NCBI RefSeq assembly: GCF_030272895.1 | Contig: NZ_JALRNF010000024.1 | Coordinates: 28,057-92,056 of the forward strand | Direction: 5' to 3' | Origin: Pseudomonas sp. BGr12 | GTDB taxonomy: Bacteria; Pseudomonadota; Gammaproteobacteria; Pseudomonadales; Pseudomonadaceae | DNA length: 64,000 nt | Shown: piece by piece, positions 55,357-63,887 of the stretch | Position numbering within the stretch: the stretch's first letter is position 1 | Layout of the letters: every line of letters starts with the position of its first letter | Made by a program: the position numbers and the translations under genes | Notes under the pieces: generated by a model | Databases searched by the model: none | The model's input: the letters and a program-made list of their open reading frames with translations, nothing else | What the model was told of the DNA's origin: nothing

Positions 55357-56712
55357 TCAGGCACTGCCCGGCCCGGCCAACGGCAATTCCAGGCGTGCCA
55401 CGAATCCCCCTTCAGGGTGATTGGCCAGGCTCAAATTCCCCCCATGCCGTTCCGCCGCCTTGCGCGCAATCGCCAGGCCCAGGCCATGGCCAGCGGCGCT
55501 CTGGCCGGGGGCGCGGAAGAACGGCTCGCCCAACTGCGCCAGGTGCTCATCGGCCACCCCCGGGCCATGGTCACGGACGCTGAGCACGATTCGCTCGTTG
55601 TCGCGCACCCCGCTGACTTCGATGGGCTGCCCCGGCGGGTTGAAGCGCAGGGCGTTGCGCAGCAGGTTGTCCAGCGCCCGCTCGACCAGCGTCGGCCAGC
55701 CCTGCAGGCTCAGGCCGCTGTCGTGGCGCAACTGGATATCCTGTTCTGGTGCACTCAGTTGGGCATCCTTGTGCACGCTCTGCAGCAGCGCATCCAGGTC
55801 CACCGGTTCAGCCCGCGCCTGCTCGGCATCGACCCGGGCCAGCACCAGGATTTCGCTGATCAGCGCTTCCAGGCGGTCGCACTCACGGGTCAGGCGTGGC
55901 CACAGCGCCTGGCGTTGTTCAGGCCCGGCGCGCTCGGCCAGCGCCAGGGCAATGCGCAGGCGCGCCAGGGGCGAGCGCAATTCATGGGACACGTCGCGCA
56001 ACAGCTGGCGCTGGCTGCCGATCAGGCTCTGCAGGCGAGCGCCCATGCGGTTGAAGTCATTGGCCAGCACGCCAAACTCATCGCGGCGAGCGGCCAGGCG
56101 CGCCAGGCTGTTCTGCTGGTAGGTGGTCTGGCCCAGGTCGTGTACCGCGCCACGCAAGCGGCTCAGTGGGCGGGTGATGGACAGGGTCACCAGCAGGCTG
56201 AACAGGGTCAGCACCACCAGGGCAATGCCTAAGGCACTCAGCGGCCAGAGCAGGCTGTCGCGGTGCCAGGCGTCCAGTTCCGGGTGTGGGATACGGTAGA
56301 TCAGCAGGTAGGTTTCACCGCTCTCGGGGCTGGTGTATTCCTCGGTCAGCCGGCGCCACGGCAGGCGGCGGTCGTCGTTGTTGCGCCGCGCCTCGAATGC
56401 CGCCGCACGACGCGGAAAGGTGCCGGGCACCACGGCGTCGCCGCTGTCGTTGAGCACCTGCACGTCGATGTTGTAGTGGTGTTTGCGCCGTTCAAGAAAG
56501 TGCTGCGCGGCATCCGGACCTTCCTGTTCGTACCGCTGGGTCCACTTCTGCGCCAGGGTGTTGAGGCCCGGATGGCGGCTGAGGATCCAGGCGTCCTGGT
56601 TGAGCATGTGCGCGAGCAGGATCGACAGGCCGGCGACCAGGGCAATGGCCAGCCAGAAACTGGCCAGGATGCGCCAGAACAATGAACGCAAGGGAGGCTC
56701 CTTCAACGGCAA
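55357..56712 (-). CDS. Cpx-like sensor histidine kinase (PA3206-like)
   Basis: 451 residues. Membrane helices near residues 12-35 and 155-178 bracket a periplasmic sensor domain of about 115 residues. A HAMP linker (ITRPLSRLRGAVHDL), the HisKA box with His243 (DVSHELRSPLARLRIAL) and a HATPase_c domain (LLRNALRFNP, VRDHGPGVA) follow. It resembles CpxA, which senses envelope stress and phosphorylates CpxR. It is the last gene of the minus-strand group; a CpxP-like gene and the response regulator lie upstream, the same order as PA3204-PA3206. Confidence 0.92.
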   Translation of the reverse strand: MPLKEPPLRSLFWRILASFWLAIALVAGLSILLAHMLNQDAWILSRHPGLNTLAQKWTQRYEQEGPDAAQHFLERRKHHYNIDVQVLNDSGDAVVPGTFPRRAAAFEARRNNDDRRLPWRRLTEEYTSPESGETYLLIYRIPHPELDAWHRDSLLWPLSALGIALVVLTLFSLLVTLSITRPLSRLRGAVHDLGQTTYQQNSLARLAARRDEFGVLANDFNRMGARLQSLIGSQRQLLRDVSHELRSPLARLRIALALAERAGPEQRQALWPRLTRECDRLEALISEILVLARVDAEQARAEPVDLDALLQSVHKDAQLSAPEQDIQLRHDSGLSLQGWPTLVERALDNLLRNALRFNPPGQPIEVSGVRDNERIVLSVRDHGPGVADEHLAQLGEPFFRAPGQSAAGHGLGLAIARKAAERHGGNLSLANHPEGGFVARLELPLAGPGSA

Positions 56713-56756
56713 AAGCCCGGCCTGCCGGGAGGCAGGTCGGGCGGGTGGCTGACAGC

Positions 56757-57170
56757 TTACTGGGCCTTGGTGGCTTTTTCAGCCTTCCAGGCCTTGAACT
56801 CGTTCCATTCGGCGCTGCGTGCATCCTGCTCTTTCTTCAGCTCGTCGAACTTCTTCTGCTGGTCGGGCTTGAGCAGGGCACGGATGTCGGCCTGGGTCTT
56901 GTCCTTCTTGGCCTTCAGCTCGTCCTTCAGGGCCTTCTGGTCGGCTGCCGGGAGTTTTTCCAGGTAGCGCTGGGTGATTTCATGACGGCTCTTCATCTGC
57001 TCGCCCATCAGCGTGCGGATCTGCTGGCGCTGTTCGCGGGTCAGGTCCAGCTGGGCGAAAGGCGCTCCACCGCGGTGGTGATCGCCATGGCGCGAGCCGT
57101 CTTCTGGCATGGCCATGGCGACGGTCGGCAGTGCGGCAGCGAACATCAGGGCGATAAGGGTCTTGCGCAT
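56757..57170 (-). CDS. periplasmic CpxP/Spy family stress protein (PA3205-like)
   Basis: 137 residues with a signal peptide (MRKTLIALMFAAALPTVAMA), a His-rich stretch (DGSRHGDHHRGG) that could bind metal, an LTxxQ motif (LTREQRQQIRTLM) and a second, changed one (LKPDQQKKFDEL). CpxP/Spy proteins are helical periplasmic chaperones or sensors that restrain the kinase. It lies between the response regulator and kinase genes and has its own CpxR-type box upstream, so it can be expressed separately under stress. Confidence 0.9.
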   Translation of the reverse strand: MRKTLIALMFAAALPTVAMAMPEDGSRHGDHHRGGAPFAQLDLTREQRQQIRTLMGEQMKSRHEITQRYLEKLPAADQKALKDELKAKKDKTQADIRALLKPDQQKKFDELKKEQDARSAEWNEFKAWKAEKATKAQ

Positions 57171-57250
57171 GGTGTCTCTCCTTTCAGGGGCCGGTGATTA
57201 CCGGATGTGCCCAGTCTAGGGAGATCAAGGTCAACGGCGGTCAGGCAAGC

Positions 57251-57266
57251 GTAAAGCTTGAGTAAA
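57251..57266. promoter_or_regulatory. CpxR-type box upstream of the CpxP-like gene
   Basis: GTAAA at 57251-57255 and GTAAA at 57262-57266, an 11-bp period as in CpxR sites (GTAAA-N4-8-GTAAA). It is 81 bp before the CpxP-like start, between that gene and the response regulator gene. Confidence 0.55.
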
Positions 57267-57289
57267 GATGCCCGCCCGCATTACTGACA

Positions 57290-57967
57290 TTACCGGCTGT
57301 AGTAATAGCCGCGGCTGCGCAGGGCGACGATGCGCGGACGGCCATCGGGGTGCGGGCCGATCTTCTTGCGCAGGTTGCTGACGTGCATGTCCAGGCTACG
57401 GTCGTACAGGGTCAGCTTGCGGCCCAGGGCGATCTGCGCCAGTTCCTGTTTGTCCAGCGGCTCGCCCGGCTGGCGTAGCAAGGCTTCGAGGATGCGGCTT
57501 TCGGAGAGGGTCAGGGTCAGCTCGTGCTGGTCGATGCTGACCACGCCACGCGCCGGGCTGAAGCACAGGTCGCCGATTTCCAGTTGGCTGGGCGGGGTGC
57601 TGGGGTGGCTGCGGCGCAGCACGGCGCGCAGGCGGGCGGTCAGTTCACGCGGGTCGCAGGGTTTGGCCAGGTAATCGTCGGCGCCCAGTTCCAGGCCGAG
57701 GATGCGGTCCAGCGGCTCGCCACGGGCCGAGAGCATCAGCACCGGCAAGTCGGCATGTTCGCTGCGCAGTTGCTTGAGCAGCTCCAGGCCGCTGCCGTCG
57801 GGCAGCATCACGTCCAGCACCACGGCGGCCGGAGCCTGCGTGGCCAGGGCCTTGCGCGCGCTCTGGCCATCGTGGCAGGCACGCACCACAAAGCCCTCCT
57901 GGGTCAGCCAGCTGCCCAGCAGCTCGCAGAGTTCCTCGTCATCATCAATCAGTAACAGCTCGCTCAT
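57290..57967 (-). CDS. Cpx-like response regulator, OmpR family (PA3204-like)
   Basis: 225 residues. The receiver domain has the acidic pocket LLIDDDEE and the phospho-acceptor Asp52 (VVLDVMLPDG). The C-terminal OmpR-type winged helix ends KIGPHPDGRPRIVALRSRGYYYS. It would be phosphorylated by the kinase two genes downstream and bind the GTAAA repeats just after its own stop codon. It starts 7 bp after the stop of the upstream coiled-coil protein gene. Confidence 0.93.
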   Translation of the reverse strand: MSELLLIDDDEELCELLGSWLTQEGFVVRACHDGQSARKALATQAPAAVVLDVMLPDGSGLELLKQLRSEHADLPVLMLSARGEPLDRILGLELGADDYLAKPCDPRELTARLRAVLRRSHPSTPPSQLEIGDLCFSPARGVVSIDQHELTLTLSESRILEALLRQPGEPLDKQELAQIALGRKLTLYDRSLDMHVSNLRKKIGPHPDGRPRIVALRSRGYYYSR

Positions 57968-57974
57968 GACTCAC

Positions 57975-58376
57975 TCAATTCAACCATTGCCGACGCTTTC
58001 TGTGTCCGCCGCTGGCAAAGATACCGCAGAGTGCGGCCAACAGGGCAACTGCGCCGCCAATCAGGAACCATTGCTGCTGGTCGGTAATCAGTCGGGCCGG
58101 GGCGCTGGCCTGCAGTTCCTTGATGGCCAGCTTCAGGCGCTGGTTCTCCTGGCGCAGGCGGGTCAGTTGGGCGCTTTCGCGTTCGCTGTCGGCGTTGTGC
58201 AATTGCTCGGTCAGCGCTTCGCGCAGGCGCTCGCTTTCCTTCAGGCGCTGCTGCAACTCGGTGATCTGGCTACCGGCACTGAGCGACAGCGGGGTGCTGG
58301 CGGTGGCCTCTTCTGCCAAGGCTTGCGGGCTCAGCAGCAACAGGCACAGCAACAGGGACAACGGACCTAGACGCAT
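57975..58376 (-). CDS. exported coiled-coil protein with C-terminal membrane anchor (PA3203-like)
   Basis: 133 residues: signal peptide (MRLGPLSLLLCLLLLSPQALA), coiled coil (about residues 38-92; QITELQQRLKESERLREALTEQLHN), one membrane helix (about 103-124; QWFLIGGAVALLAALCGIFAS) and a basic C-terminus. The layout is like YgiM/SH3-and-anchor proteins but without the SH3 domain. It is 7 bp upstream of the response regulator gene and probably in the same transcript, which hints at an envelope role. Function unknown. Confidence 0.85.
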   Translation of the reverse strand: MRLGPLSLLLCLLLLSPQALAEEATASTPLSLSAGSQITELQQRLKESERLREALTEQLHNADSERESAQLTRLRQENQRLKLAIKELQASAPARLITDQQQWFLIGGAVALLAALCGIFASGGHRKRRQWLN

Positions 58377-58493
58377 GGGAACTCCTGATTCTTGTCGATT
58401 CAGCAGGTTGTCGGCTGGCAGACGAGAATAATGAGCAATTGCGCAGGTAAAGGGCGGGAACGGTGCGCCCGGCGGCGCACCGTGTGCAGCGGA

Positions 58494-58793
58494 TCAGGGC
58501 AGGACTTGCTTGAACGGCTTGACCACGACCTTGTCGTAGACACCGGCGGCGATGTACGGATCGGCATCGGCCCAGGCCTGGGCCGCGGCCAGGGAGTCGA
58601 ACTCGGCGACGATCAGGCTGCCGCTGAAACCGGCGGCGCCCGGGTCGTTGCTGTCGATGGCCGGATGCGGGCCGGCCAGCACTACGCGACCTTCGGCCTT
58701 GAGTTGTTGCAGGCGTTCGATGTGCGCCGGACGGGCGGCCAGGCGTTTTTCCAGGGAGTCGGCAACGTCGCTGGCGATGATGGCGTAGAGCAT
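58494..58793 (-). CDS. YciI family protein
   Basis: 99 residues of ferredoxin-like fold with the YciI signature: [31 protein letters not shown], then [10 protein letters not shown] and the conserved [22 protein letters not shown]. The conserved His-Asp dyad suggests enzymatic activity, but no substrate is established. It starts 1 bp after the stop of the septation protein gene, an arrangement (yciB-yciI) kept in many gammaproteobacteria. Confidence 0.92.
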   Translation of the reverse strand: MLYAIIASDVADSLEKRLAARPAHIERLQQLKAEGRVVLAGPHPAIDSNDPGAAGFSGSLIVAEFDSLAAAQAWADADPYIAAGVYDKVVVKPFKQVLP

Positions 58794-58794
58794 G

Positions 58795-59403
58795 TCAATC
58801 CTCTTGCTTCGGGGTTGAAGGCGGCGTGGTGGGGTCGCTGTCGTGCAGGTGGCGGGACAGGTAAACGCCCTGGGCCACCAGGAACAATACGGTCATGCCC
58901 AGGCTGCCGAACACCTTGAAGTCGACCCAGATGTCCTGGAAGGTGAAGGCCACGAACAGGTTGGCCGCGCCGCAGAACAGGAAAAAGCCGATCCAGGCCA
59001 GGTTCAGGCGGGTCCAGACGCCGTCCGGCAGGCTGACGGCATGGCCCATGATGCGCTTGATCAACACCCGGTCGCCGACGAAGTGGCTGCCGGCAAAGGC
59101 CAGGGCGAACAGCCAGTTGACCACCGGGGCCTTCCACTTGAGGAAGGTTTCGCTGTGGAAGGTCAGGGTCAGGCCACCGAACACCAGGCAGGCGACCAGG
59201 GTCAGCCATTGGCCTTTCTCCAGCTTGCGCTGGCGGATGAACAGGGCGCCATAGACCACCAGGGAACTGAGGATCAGCATGGCCGTGGCGCTGTAGATAC
59301 CGCCCAGCTCGACGCTGTGGCCGGCGAATTCGACGGCACGCGGGTCAAGCTTGTAGACGATGAAGAACAGGAACAGCGGGATGAAATCGATGAATTGTTT
59401 CAC
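58795..59403 (-). CDS. yciB: inner membrane septation protein A (YciB)
   Basis: 202 residues from the GTG at 59403 (read [21 protein letters not shown]), the conserved family start; an upstream ATG would add 13 atypical residues. Five or six membrane helices and the motifs [25 protein letters not shown] and [20 protein letters not shown] are present. YciB (IspA) affects cell envelope synthesis and septation. It is coupled to yciI and divergent from the PHP-domain gene. Confidence 0.93.
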   Translation of the reverse strand: MKQFIDFIPLFLFFIVYKLDPRAVEFAGHSVELGGIYSATAMLILSSLVVYGALFIRQRKLEKGQWLTLVACLVFGGLTLTFHSETFLKWKAPVVNWLFALAFAGSHFVGDRVLIKRIMGHAVSLPDGVWTRLNLAWIGFFLFCGAANLFVAFTFQDIWVDFKVFGSLGMTVLFLVAQGVYLSRHLHDSDPTTPPSTPKQED

Positions 59404-59469
59404 AGTGGCAGCCAGAAGCAGGATGTGACGGCATAATAACAAACATCAAAGACAGCGAAAGCGCCACCT

Positions 59470-60333
59470 ATGAATGTTGATCTGCACTGCCACAGTACCG
59501 CCTCCGACGGCGCCCTGACGCCGACGGTACTGGTCGCCCGGGCCCATGAGCACGGCGTGCGGATGCTCTCCCTGACAGACCACGACACCCTCGACGGCCA
59601 GCTCGAGGCGCGCGCCGCCACCCAGGCCCTGGGCATGCAGTGGGTCAGCGGGGTGGAATTGTCGTGCACCTGGGGCGGCGCGACCATCCATGTCCTGGGC
59701 TACAACTTCGCCCTCGACGCCGCCCCGTTGCTGGAGGCGATCGAGGCGTTGCACCGCGGCCGCTGGCTGCGCGCCGAAGAAATCGACCGACGGTTGGGCC
59801 TCAAGGGCATGCCCGGCGCACTGGATGGCGCACGGGCCATCCAGCAGGAGCTGGGCGACAGCGGCAATGCCCCGGCACGCCCGCATTTTGCCGAGTACCT
59901 GGTACGCGCAGGCCACGTCCGAGACCGCGCCGAGGCATTTCGCAAGTGGTTGGGCGCCGGCAAGCTGGGGGACGTCAAACTGCACTGGCCGAGCCTGGAC
60001 GACACCGTGCAGACCCTGCGCAATGCCGGTGCCTGGGTGAGCCTGGCCCACCCGATGCACTATGAATTAACACGCAGCAAGCGCCGCCGGCTGATTGCCG
60101 ACTATATTCAAGCAGGCGGCCAGGCACTGGAAGTGGTCAATGGGATGATGCCGGCCGAGCAGGTGGGGACTATGTCCATCCTCGCCCGTGAGTTCGGTCT
60201 GCTGGCCAGCGCCGGCAGTGATTTCCATGGCCCAGGCACCTGGGGTGAGATCGGTGCCTACCGGCCATTGCCGGAGGACCTGCCACCGCTGTGGCGTCGA
60301 TTCAAACATGAGCAGCCTATCGCGGCCGTCTGA
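59470..60333 (+). CDS. PHP domain phosphoesterase (YciV/RNase AM-like, PA3200)
   Basis: 287 residues. PHP-domain metal ligands are visible: DLHCHSTASDG at the start, SLTDHDTLDG near residue 37, the Glu in GVELSCTW, and the late SLAHPMHY and GSDFHGPGTWGE. Members such as E. coli YciV hydrolyse 3',5'-nucleoside bisphosphates or trim 5' ends of rRNA. It heads a plus-strand cluster PHP, YciO-like, scpA, scpB with gaps of 13 bp or less. Confidence 0.92.
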   Translation: MNVDLHCHSTASDGALTPTVLVARAHEHGVRMLSLTDHDTLDGQLEARAATQALGMQWVSGVELSCTWGGATIHVLGYNFALDAAPLLEAIEALHRGRWLRAEEIDRRLGLKGMPGALDGARAIQQELGDSGNAPARPHFAEYLVRAGHVRDRAEAFRKWLGAGKLGDVKLHWPSLDDTVQTLRNAGAWVSLAHPMHYELTRSKRRRLIADYIQAGGQALEVVNGMMPAEQVGTMSILAREFGLLASAGSDFHGPGTWGEIGAYRPLPEDLPPLWRRFKHEQPIAAV

Positions 60334-60346
60334 ACAGGAAGATAGT

Positions 60347-60976
60347 GTGAGTCAATTTTTCCAGATTCATGGGGAGAACCCGCAGCCGCGCCTGATCAAA
60401 CAGGCCGTCGACATCATCCGCAAGGGCGGGGTGGTGGTCTATCCCACCGACTCGGCCTACGCCATGGGCTGCCAGATCGGTGACAAGAATGCCGTGGAGC
60501 GGGTTCGCCGCCTGCGCCAGCTGGACAAGACCCACAACTTCACCTTGATGTGCTGCGACATGTCGCAGCTGGGCCTGTTCGCCAAGATCGATACCGGCAT
60601 TTTCCGCATTCTCAAGGCCCATGTACCCGGCCCCTACACCTTCATCCTCAACGGCACCCGCGAAGTACCGCGGCTGCTGCTGCACGAGAAGCGCCGCACC
60701 ATCGGCCTGCGTGTACCGCAGAACCCCATCCTGCTGGCGCTGCTGGAGGAACTGGGCGAACCCTTGATGAGCGTCAGCCTGATCCTGCCGGGCGACGAGG
60801 AGCCGATGACCGATCCCTACGAGATCCGCCAGCGCCTCGAACACCATGTCGACCTGATCATCGATGGTGGGTTTGGCGACCTCAAGGCGTCCACCGTGAT
60901 CGACCTGACCGGCGACGAGCCGGAAGTGATCCGCGTCGGTTGCGGCGACCCGGCACCGTTCATGGTCGAAGCGTGA
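60347..60976 (+). CDS. YciO/Sua5-type protein (L-threonylcarbamoyladenylate synthase family)
   Basis: 209 residues from the GTG at 60347, which follows AGGAAG; the longer frame overlaps the PHP gene. The YrdC/Sua5 nucleotide-binding core is recognisable: IRKGGVVVYPTDSAYAMGCQIGD, then HVPGPYTFILNGTREVP and PTIGLRVP-like RTIGLRVPQNPI. YciO resembles the t6A-tRNA enzyme TsaC but is a distinct branch whose role in t6A is uncertain. The stop overlaps the scpA start (GTGA), so they are translationally coupled. Confidence 0.92.
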   Translation: MSQFFQIHGENPQPRLIKQAVDIIRKGGVVVYPTDSAYAMGCQIGDKNAVERVRRLRQLDKTHNFTLMCCDMSQLGLFAKIDTGIFRILKAHVPGPYTFILNGTREVPRLLLHEKRRTIGLRVPQNPILLALLEELGEPLMSVSLILPGDEEPMTDPYEIRQRLEHHVDLIIDGGFGDLKASTVIDLTGDEPEVIRVGCGDPAPFMVEA

Positions 60977-61803
60977 GCCAGGCACCGACCGCCGAGCCGA
61001 GCATCGACCCGCAAGCAGGCGCCCAGCAGGAGCTGCCGCTGGTGCTGGTCTACGGCCAGGCCCTGACCGAGATGCCGGTGGACCTGTATATCCCGCCGGA
61101 TGCCCTGGAAGTGTTTCTGGAGGCCTTCGAAGGCCCGTTGGACTTGCTGCTGTACCTGATCCGCAAGCAGAACGTCGACATCCTCGATATCCCCGTGGCG
61201 GAAATCACCCGCCAGTACATGGGCTATGTCGAACTGATGAAGACCGTGCGCCTGGAACTGGCCGCCGAGTACCTGGTGATGGCGGCGATGCTGGCCGAGA
61301 TCAAGTCGCGCATGCTCCTGCCGCGTTCGACCGAGGTCGAGGAAGAAGAGGGCGACCCGCGCGCCGAACTGATCCGCCGGCTGCAGGAATACGAGCGCTT
61401 CAAGGCGGCGGCCGAAGGCATCGATGGCTTGAGCCGGGTTGGCCGCGAGGTCGTGGTACCGCGTCTGGATGCGCCCCAGGCCAAGGTGCGCAAGTTGTTG
61501 CCGGAGGTCAGCCTGGAAGAGCTGCTGGTGTCCATGGCTGAGGTGATGCGCCGTGGCGACCTGTTCGAAAGCCACCAGGTCAGCCGCGAGGCGCTGTCGA
61601 CCCGCGAGCGCATGAGCGAAGTGCTCGAACGCCTCAAGGGCGGTGGTTTCGTGCCTTTCGTCGAGCTGTTCAGCGCCGAGGAAGGCAAGCTCGGCGTAGT
61701 GGTGACCTTCATGGCCATTCTCGAACTGGTGAAGGAATCCCTGATCGAACTGGTGCAGAATGAACCCTTTGCGCCGATCCACGTCCGCGCCCGCGTCGAG
61801 TGA
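60973..61803 (+). CDS. scpA: segregation and condensation protein A
   Basis: 276 residues starting at GTG 60973, overlapping the upstream stop by 4 bp. A later start at an internal Met (MPVDLYIPPD) is possible. The kleisin signature is strong: FEGPLDLLLYLIRKQNVDILDIPVAEITRQYM, and AAEYLVMAAMLAEIKSRMLLP, with the C-terminal winged helix near VPFVELFSAEEGKLGVVVTFMAILELVKE. ScpA bridges the two heads of SMC in the condensin that organises and segregates the chromosome. scpB follows after 12 bp. Confidence 0.95.
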   Translation: MSQAPTAEPSIDPQAGAQQELPLVLVYGQALTEMPVDLYIPPDALEVFLEAFEGPLDLLLYLIRKQNVDILDIPVAEITRQYMGYVELMKTVRLELAAEYLVMAAMLAEIKSRMLLPRSTEVEEEEGDPRAELIRRLQEYERFKAAAEGIDGLSRVGREVVVPRLDAPQAKVRKLLPEVSLEELLVSMAEVMRRGDLFESHQVSREALSTRERMSEVLERLKGGGFVPFVELFSAEEGKLGVVVTFMAILELVKESLIELVQNEPFAPIHVRARVE

Positions 61804-61815
61804 CCAAGCAACGCC

Positions 61816-62595
61816 ATGAACCTGACAGACCCGCGCGACCTGGCGCCCCTGCTCGAAGCCTTTCTCCTGGCCTCGGGTAAACCGCAATCGCTGGAACGGC
61901 TCTACGAGCTGTTCGAGGAAGCCGAACGCCCGGAACCTGCGGTGTTCAAGAAAGCCCTGGAAGTGCTGCGCAAGTCTTGCAACGGTCGCGCCTTCGAGCT
62001 CAAGGAGGTGGCGTCCGGCTACCGCTTGCAGATCCGCGAGGACTACGCCCCCTGGGTCGGGCGTTTGTGGGAAGAACGCCCGCAGCGTTACTCCCGTGCC
62101 CTGCTGGAGACCATGGCGCTGATCGCCTACCGTCAGCCCATCACCCGTGGCGAAATCGAAGACGTGCGCGGCGTTGCGGTCAACAGCAACATCATCAAGA
62201 CCCTGCTCGAGCGCGAGTGGATCCGCATCGTCGGCTACCGGGAAGTGCCGGGCAAACCGGCGATGTTCGCCACCACCAAGGCGTTCCTCGACCATTTCAA
62301 CCTGAAGAACCTCGACGAGCTGCCACCGCTGGCCGAGTTGCGCGAAATGGAGCCCGAACCTGCACCTGTGCTGGACCTCGACGACGCGCCGGTGCCCGCC
62401 CACCTGCAGGCCCTGGCCGACGCCAGTGCCGAGCCTGAGCCTGCGCCGGAGGAAACCAGCTTTCGCACCCTGCTGACCGAGCTGGATGCCATGGAAGAAG
62501 GGCTCAAGACCGATTTCGACGACCTGCTCGACGAGTCGTCGGTCGAAGACGCCGCCGAGCCGCTGGAGACCGAACCCGAGACGCCGCGCGAGTAA
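61816..62595 (+). CDS. scpB: segregation and condensation protein B
   Basis: 259 residues. Two winged helices make up the first 180 residues (LLEAFLLASGKPQSLERLYELFEE, then ALLETMALIAYRQPITRGEIEDVRGVAVNSNIIKTLLEREWIRIVGYREVPGKPAMFATT). The last 75 residues are an acidic, Pro/Glu-rich tail, longer than in Gram-positive ScpB. ScpB dimers bind ScpA in the SMC-ScpAB complex. It is the last gene of the cluster before the rluB promoter region. Confidence 0.95.
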   Translation: MNLTDPRDLAPLLEAFLLASGKPQSLERLYELFEEAERPEPAVFKKALEVLRKSCNGRAFELKEVASGYRLQIREDYAPWVGRLWEERPQRYSRALLETMALIAYRQPITRGEIEDVRGVAVNSNIIKTLLEREWIRIVGYREVPGKPAMFATTKAFLDHFNLKNLDELPPLAELREMEPEPAPVLDLDDAPVPAHLQALADASAEPEPAPEETSFRTLLTELDAMEEGLKTDFDDLLDESSVEDAAEPLETEPETPRE

Positions 62596-62691
62596 CGTCG
62601 GCCTTCGGGCGGAAAGTCCCGGCAACTTTGCCGAAATCGACTAGTCTCAGGTGCGCTTCGGTCGCGATCAGCGTATGATTTGCGACCCTTT

Positions 62692-62709
62692 TTGGCGCGA
62701 GTGCGCCAA
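62692..62709 (+). promoter_or_regulatory. rluB leader hairpin
   Basis: TTGGCGC, GAGT loop, GCGCCAA: a perfect 7-bp stem 35 bp before the rluB start. A possible -10 (TATGAT) is at 62674-62679, without a clear -35. The hairpin would lie near the 5' end of the mRNA. Confidence 0.4.
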
Positions 62710-62744
62710 GCCAGTTTTCCATTCCTACACCGGGAGGTGCCCAG

Positions 62745-63836
62745 ATGAGTGATAAAGACCTGCAAGAAACCCAGCCACTGCCGCCATCAGGCGAGAAGCT
62801 GCAAAAAGTGCTCGCGCGTATCGGCGTGGGCTCGCGCCGCGATGTCGAGGCCTGGATCAGCCAGGGCCGGATCAAGGTCAACGGCGTCGATGCCACCCTC
62901 GGCCAGCGTGTCGACCTGCATGACGCGATTTCCGTCGATGGCCGCCTGATCAAGCGTGAAGAGTCTGCCGAGACCGTGCGCCGGGTGATCATGTACAACA
63001 AGCCCGACGGCGAGATCTGCACCCGTGACGACCCTGAAGGCCGTCCGACCGTGTTCGATCGCCTGCCACGGCCGAAAGAAGGCCGCTGGATCAACATCGG
63101 CCGCCTGGACATCAACACCACTGGCCTGCTGATGTTCACCACCGACGGTGAGCTGGCCAACCGCCTGATGCACCCGTCCTACGAGATGGACCGCGAGTAC
63201 GCCGTGCGCGTGCGTGGTGAAGTCGACGAAGACATGATCGCCCGCCTCAAGGCCGGTGTCGTGCTCGAGGACGGCCCTGCGCGCTTTACCGACATCCAGG
63301 AAGCACCAGGCGGTGAAGGCTTCAACCATTGGTACCACTGCGTGGTGATGGAAGGTCGCAACCGTGAAGTACGTCGCCTGTGGGAATCCCAGGGCCTGGT
63401 GGTCAGCCGCCTGAAGCGCGTGCGTTTCGGTCCGGTGTTCCTCAACTCCGACCTGCCGATGGGCCGCTGGCGCGAAATGAGCCAGCAGGAAGTGGACATC
63501 CTGGCGGCCGAAGTGGGCCTGACCCCGGTAGCCATGCCGGTGCTCAACCACAAGTCCAAGGACAAGCTGGAGCGCCTGCAGCGCAAGTCCACTCGTCCGC
63601 TGGGCCGTGGCGAGCGCGTGCGCACGCTGCGTCCGGCCAAGGATGCCGGTGCCGCCGAGGCGCCTGCCCGCCAGCCGCGTGGCGAAGCGCCGCGTAAAGA
63701 CGCAGGGCGTGGCGAGGCACCACGCAAGGACAGTGGGCGGGGTCGTAGCACCGTCGCCGAACGTCCGAGCGAAGTGAACAAGCGTGGTACTCCGGTTGCC
63801 AAGCGACCAGGCAGCTCGCGCAAGCCTCGTCCTTAA
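62745..63836 (+). CDS. rluB: 23S rRNA pseudouridine(2605) synthase
   Basis: 363 residues. An S4 RNA-binding domain (KLQKVLARIGVGSRRDVEAWISQGRIKVNG) is followed by the RsuA-family catalytic domain, with catalytic Asp122 in GRLDINTTGLLMFTTDG and the later EGRNREVRRLWESQG. The enzyme converts U2605 of 23S rRNA to pseudouridine. The E. coli protein has 291 residues; the extra length here is a basic C-terminal tail with a tandem GEAPRKDAGR / GEAPRKDSGR repeat. GGGAGG precedes the ATG and a strong terminator follows. Confidence 0.95.
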   Translation: MSDKDLQETQPLPPSGEKLQKVLARIGVGSRRDVEAWISQGRIKVNGVDATLGQRVDLHDAISVDGRLIKREESAETVRRVIMYNKPDGEICTRDDPEGRPTVFDRLPRPKEGRWINIGRLDINTTGLLMFTTDGELANRLMHPSYEMDREYAVRVRGEVDEDMIARLKAGVVLEDGPARFTDIQEAPGGEGFNHWYHCVVMEGRNREVRRLWESQGLVVSRLKRVRFGPVFLNSDLPMGRWREMSQQEVDILAAEVGLTPVAMPVLNHKSKDKLERLQRKSTRPLGRGERVRTLRPAKDAGAAEAPARQPRGEAPRKDAGRGEAPRKDSGRGRSTVAERPSEVNKRGTPVAKRPGSSRKPRP

Positions 63837-63853
63837 GCGGTCAAGGCAGGAGA

Positions 63854-63884
63854 AAGGCCAACCTTCGGGTTGGCCTTTTTTTTG
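63854..63884 (+). terminator. intrinsic terminator of rluB
   Basis: AAGGCCAACC, TTCG loop, GGTTGGCC and a run of eight T: a textbook terminator. A copy of the long structured repeat starts within about 4 bp of its end. Confidence 0.93.
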
Positions 63885-63887
63885 GGG

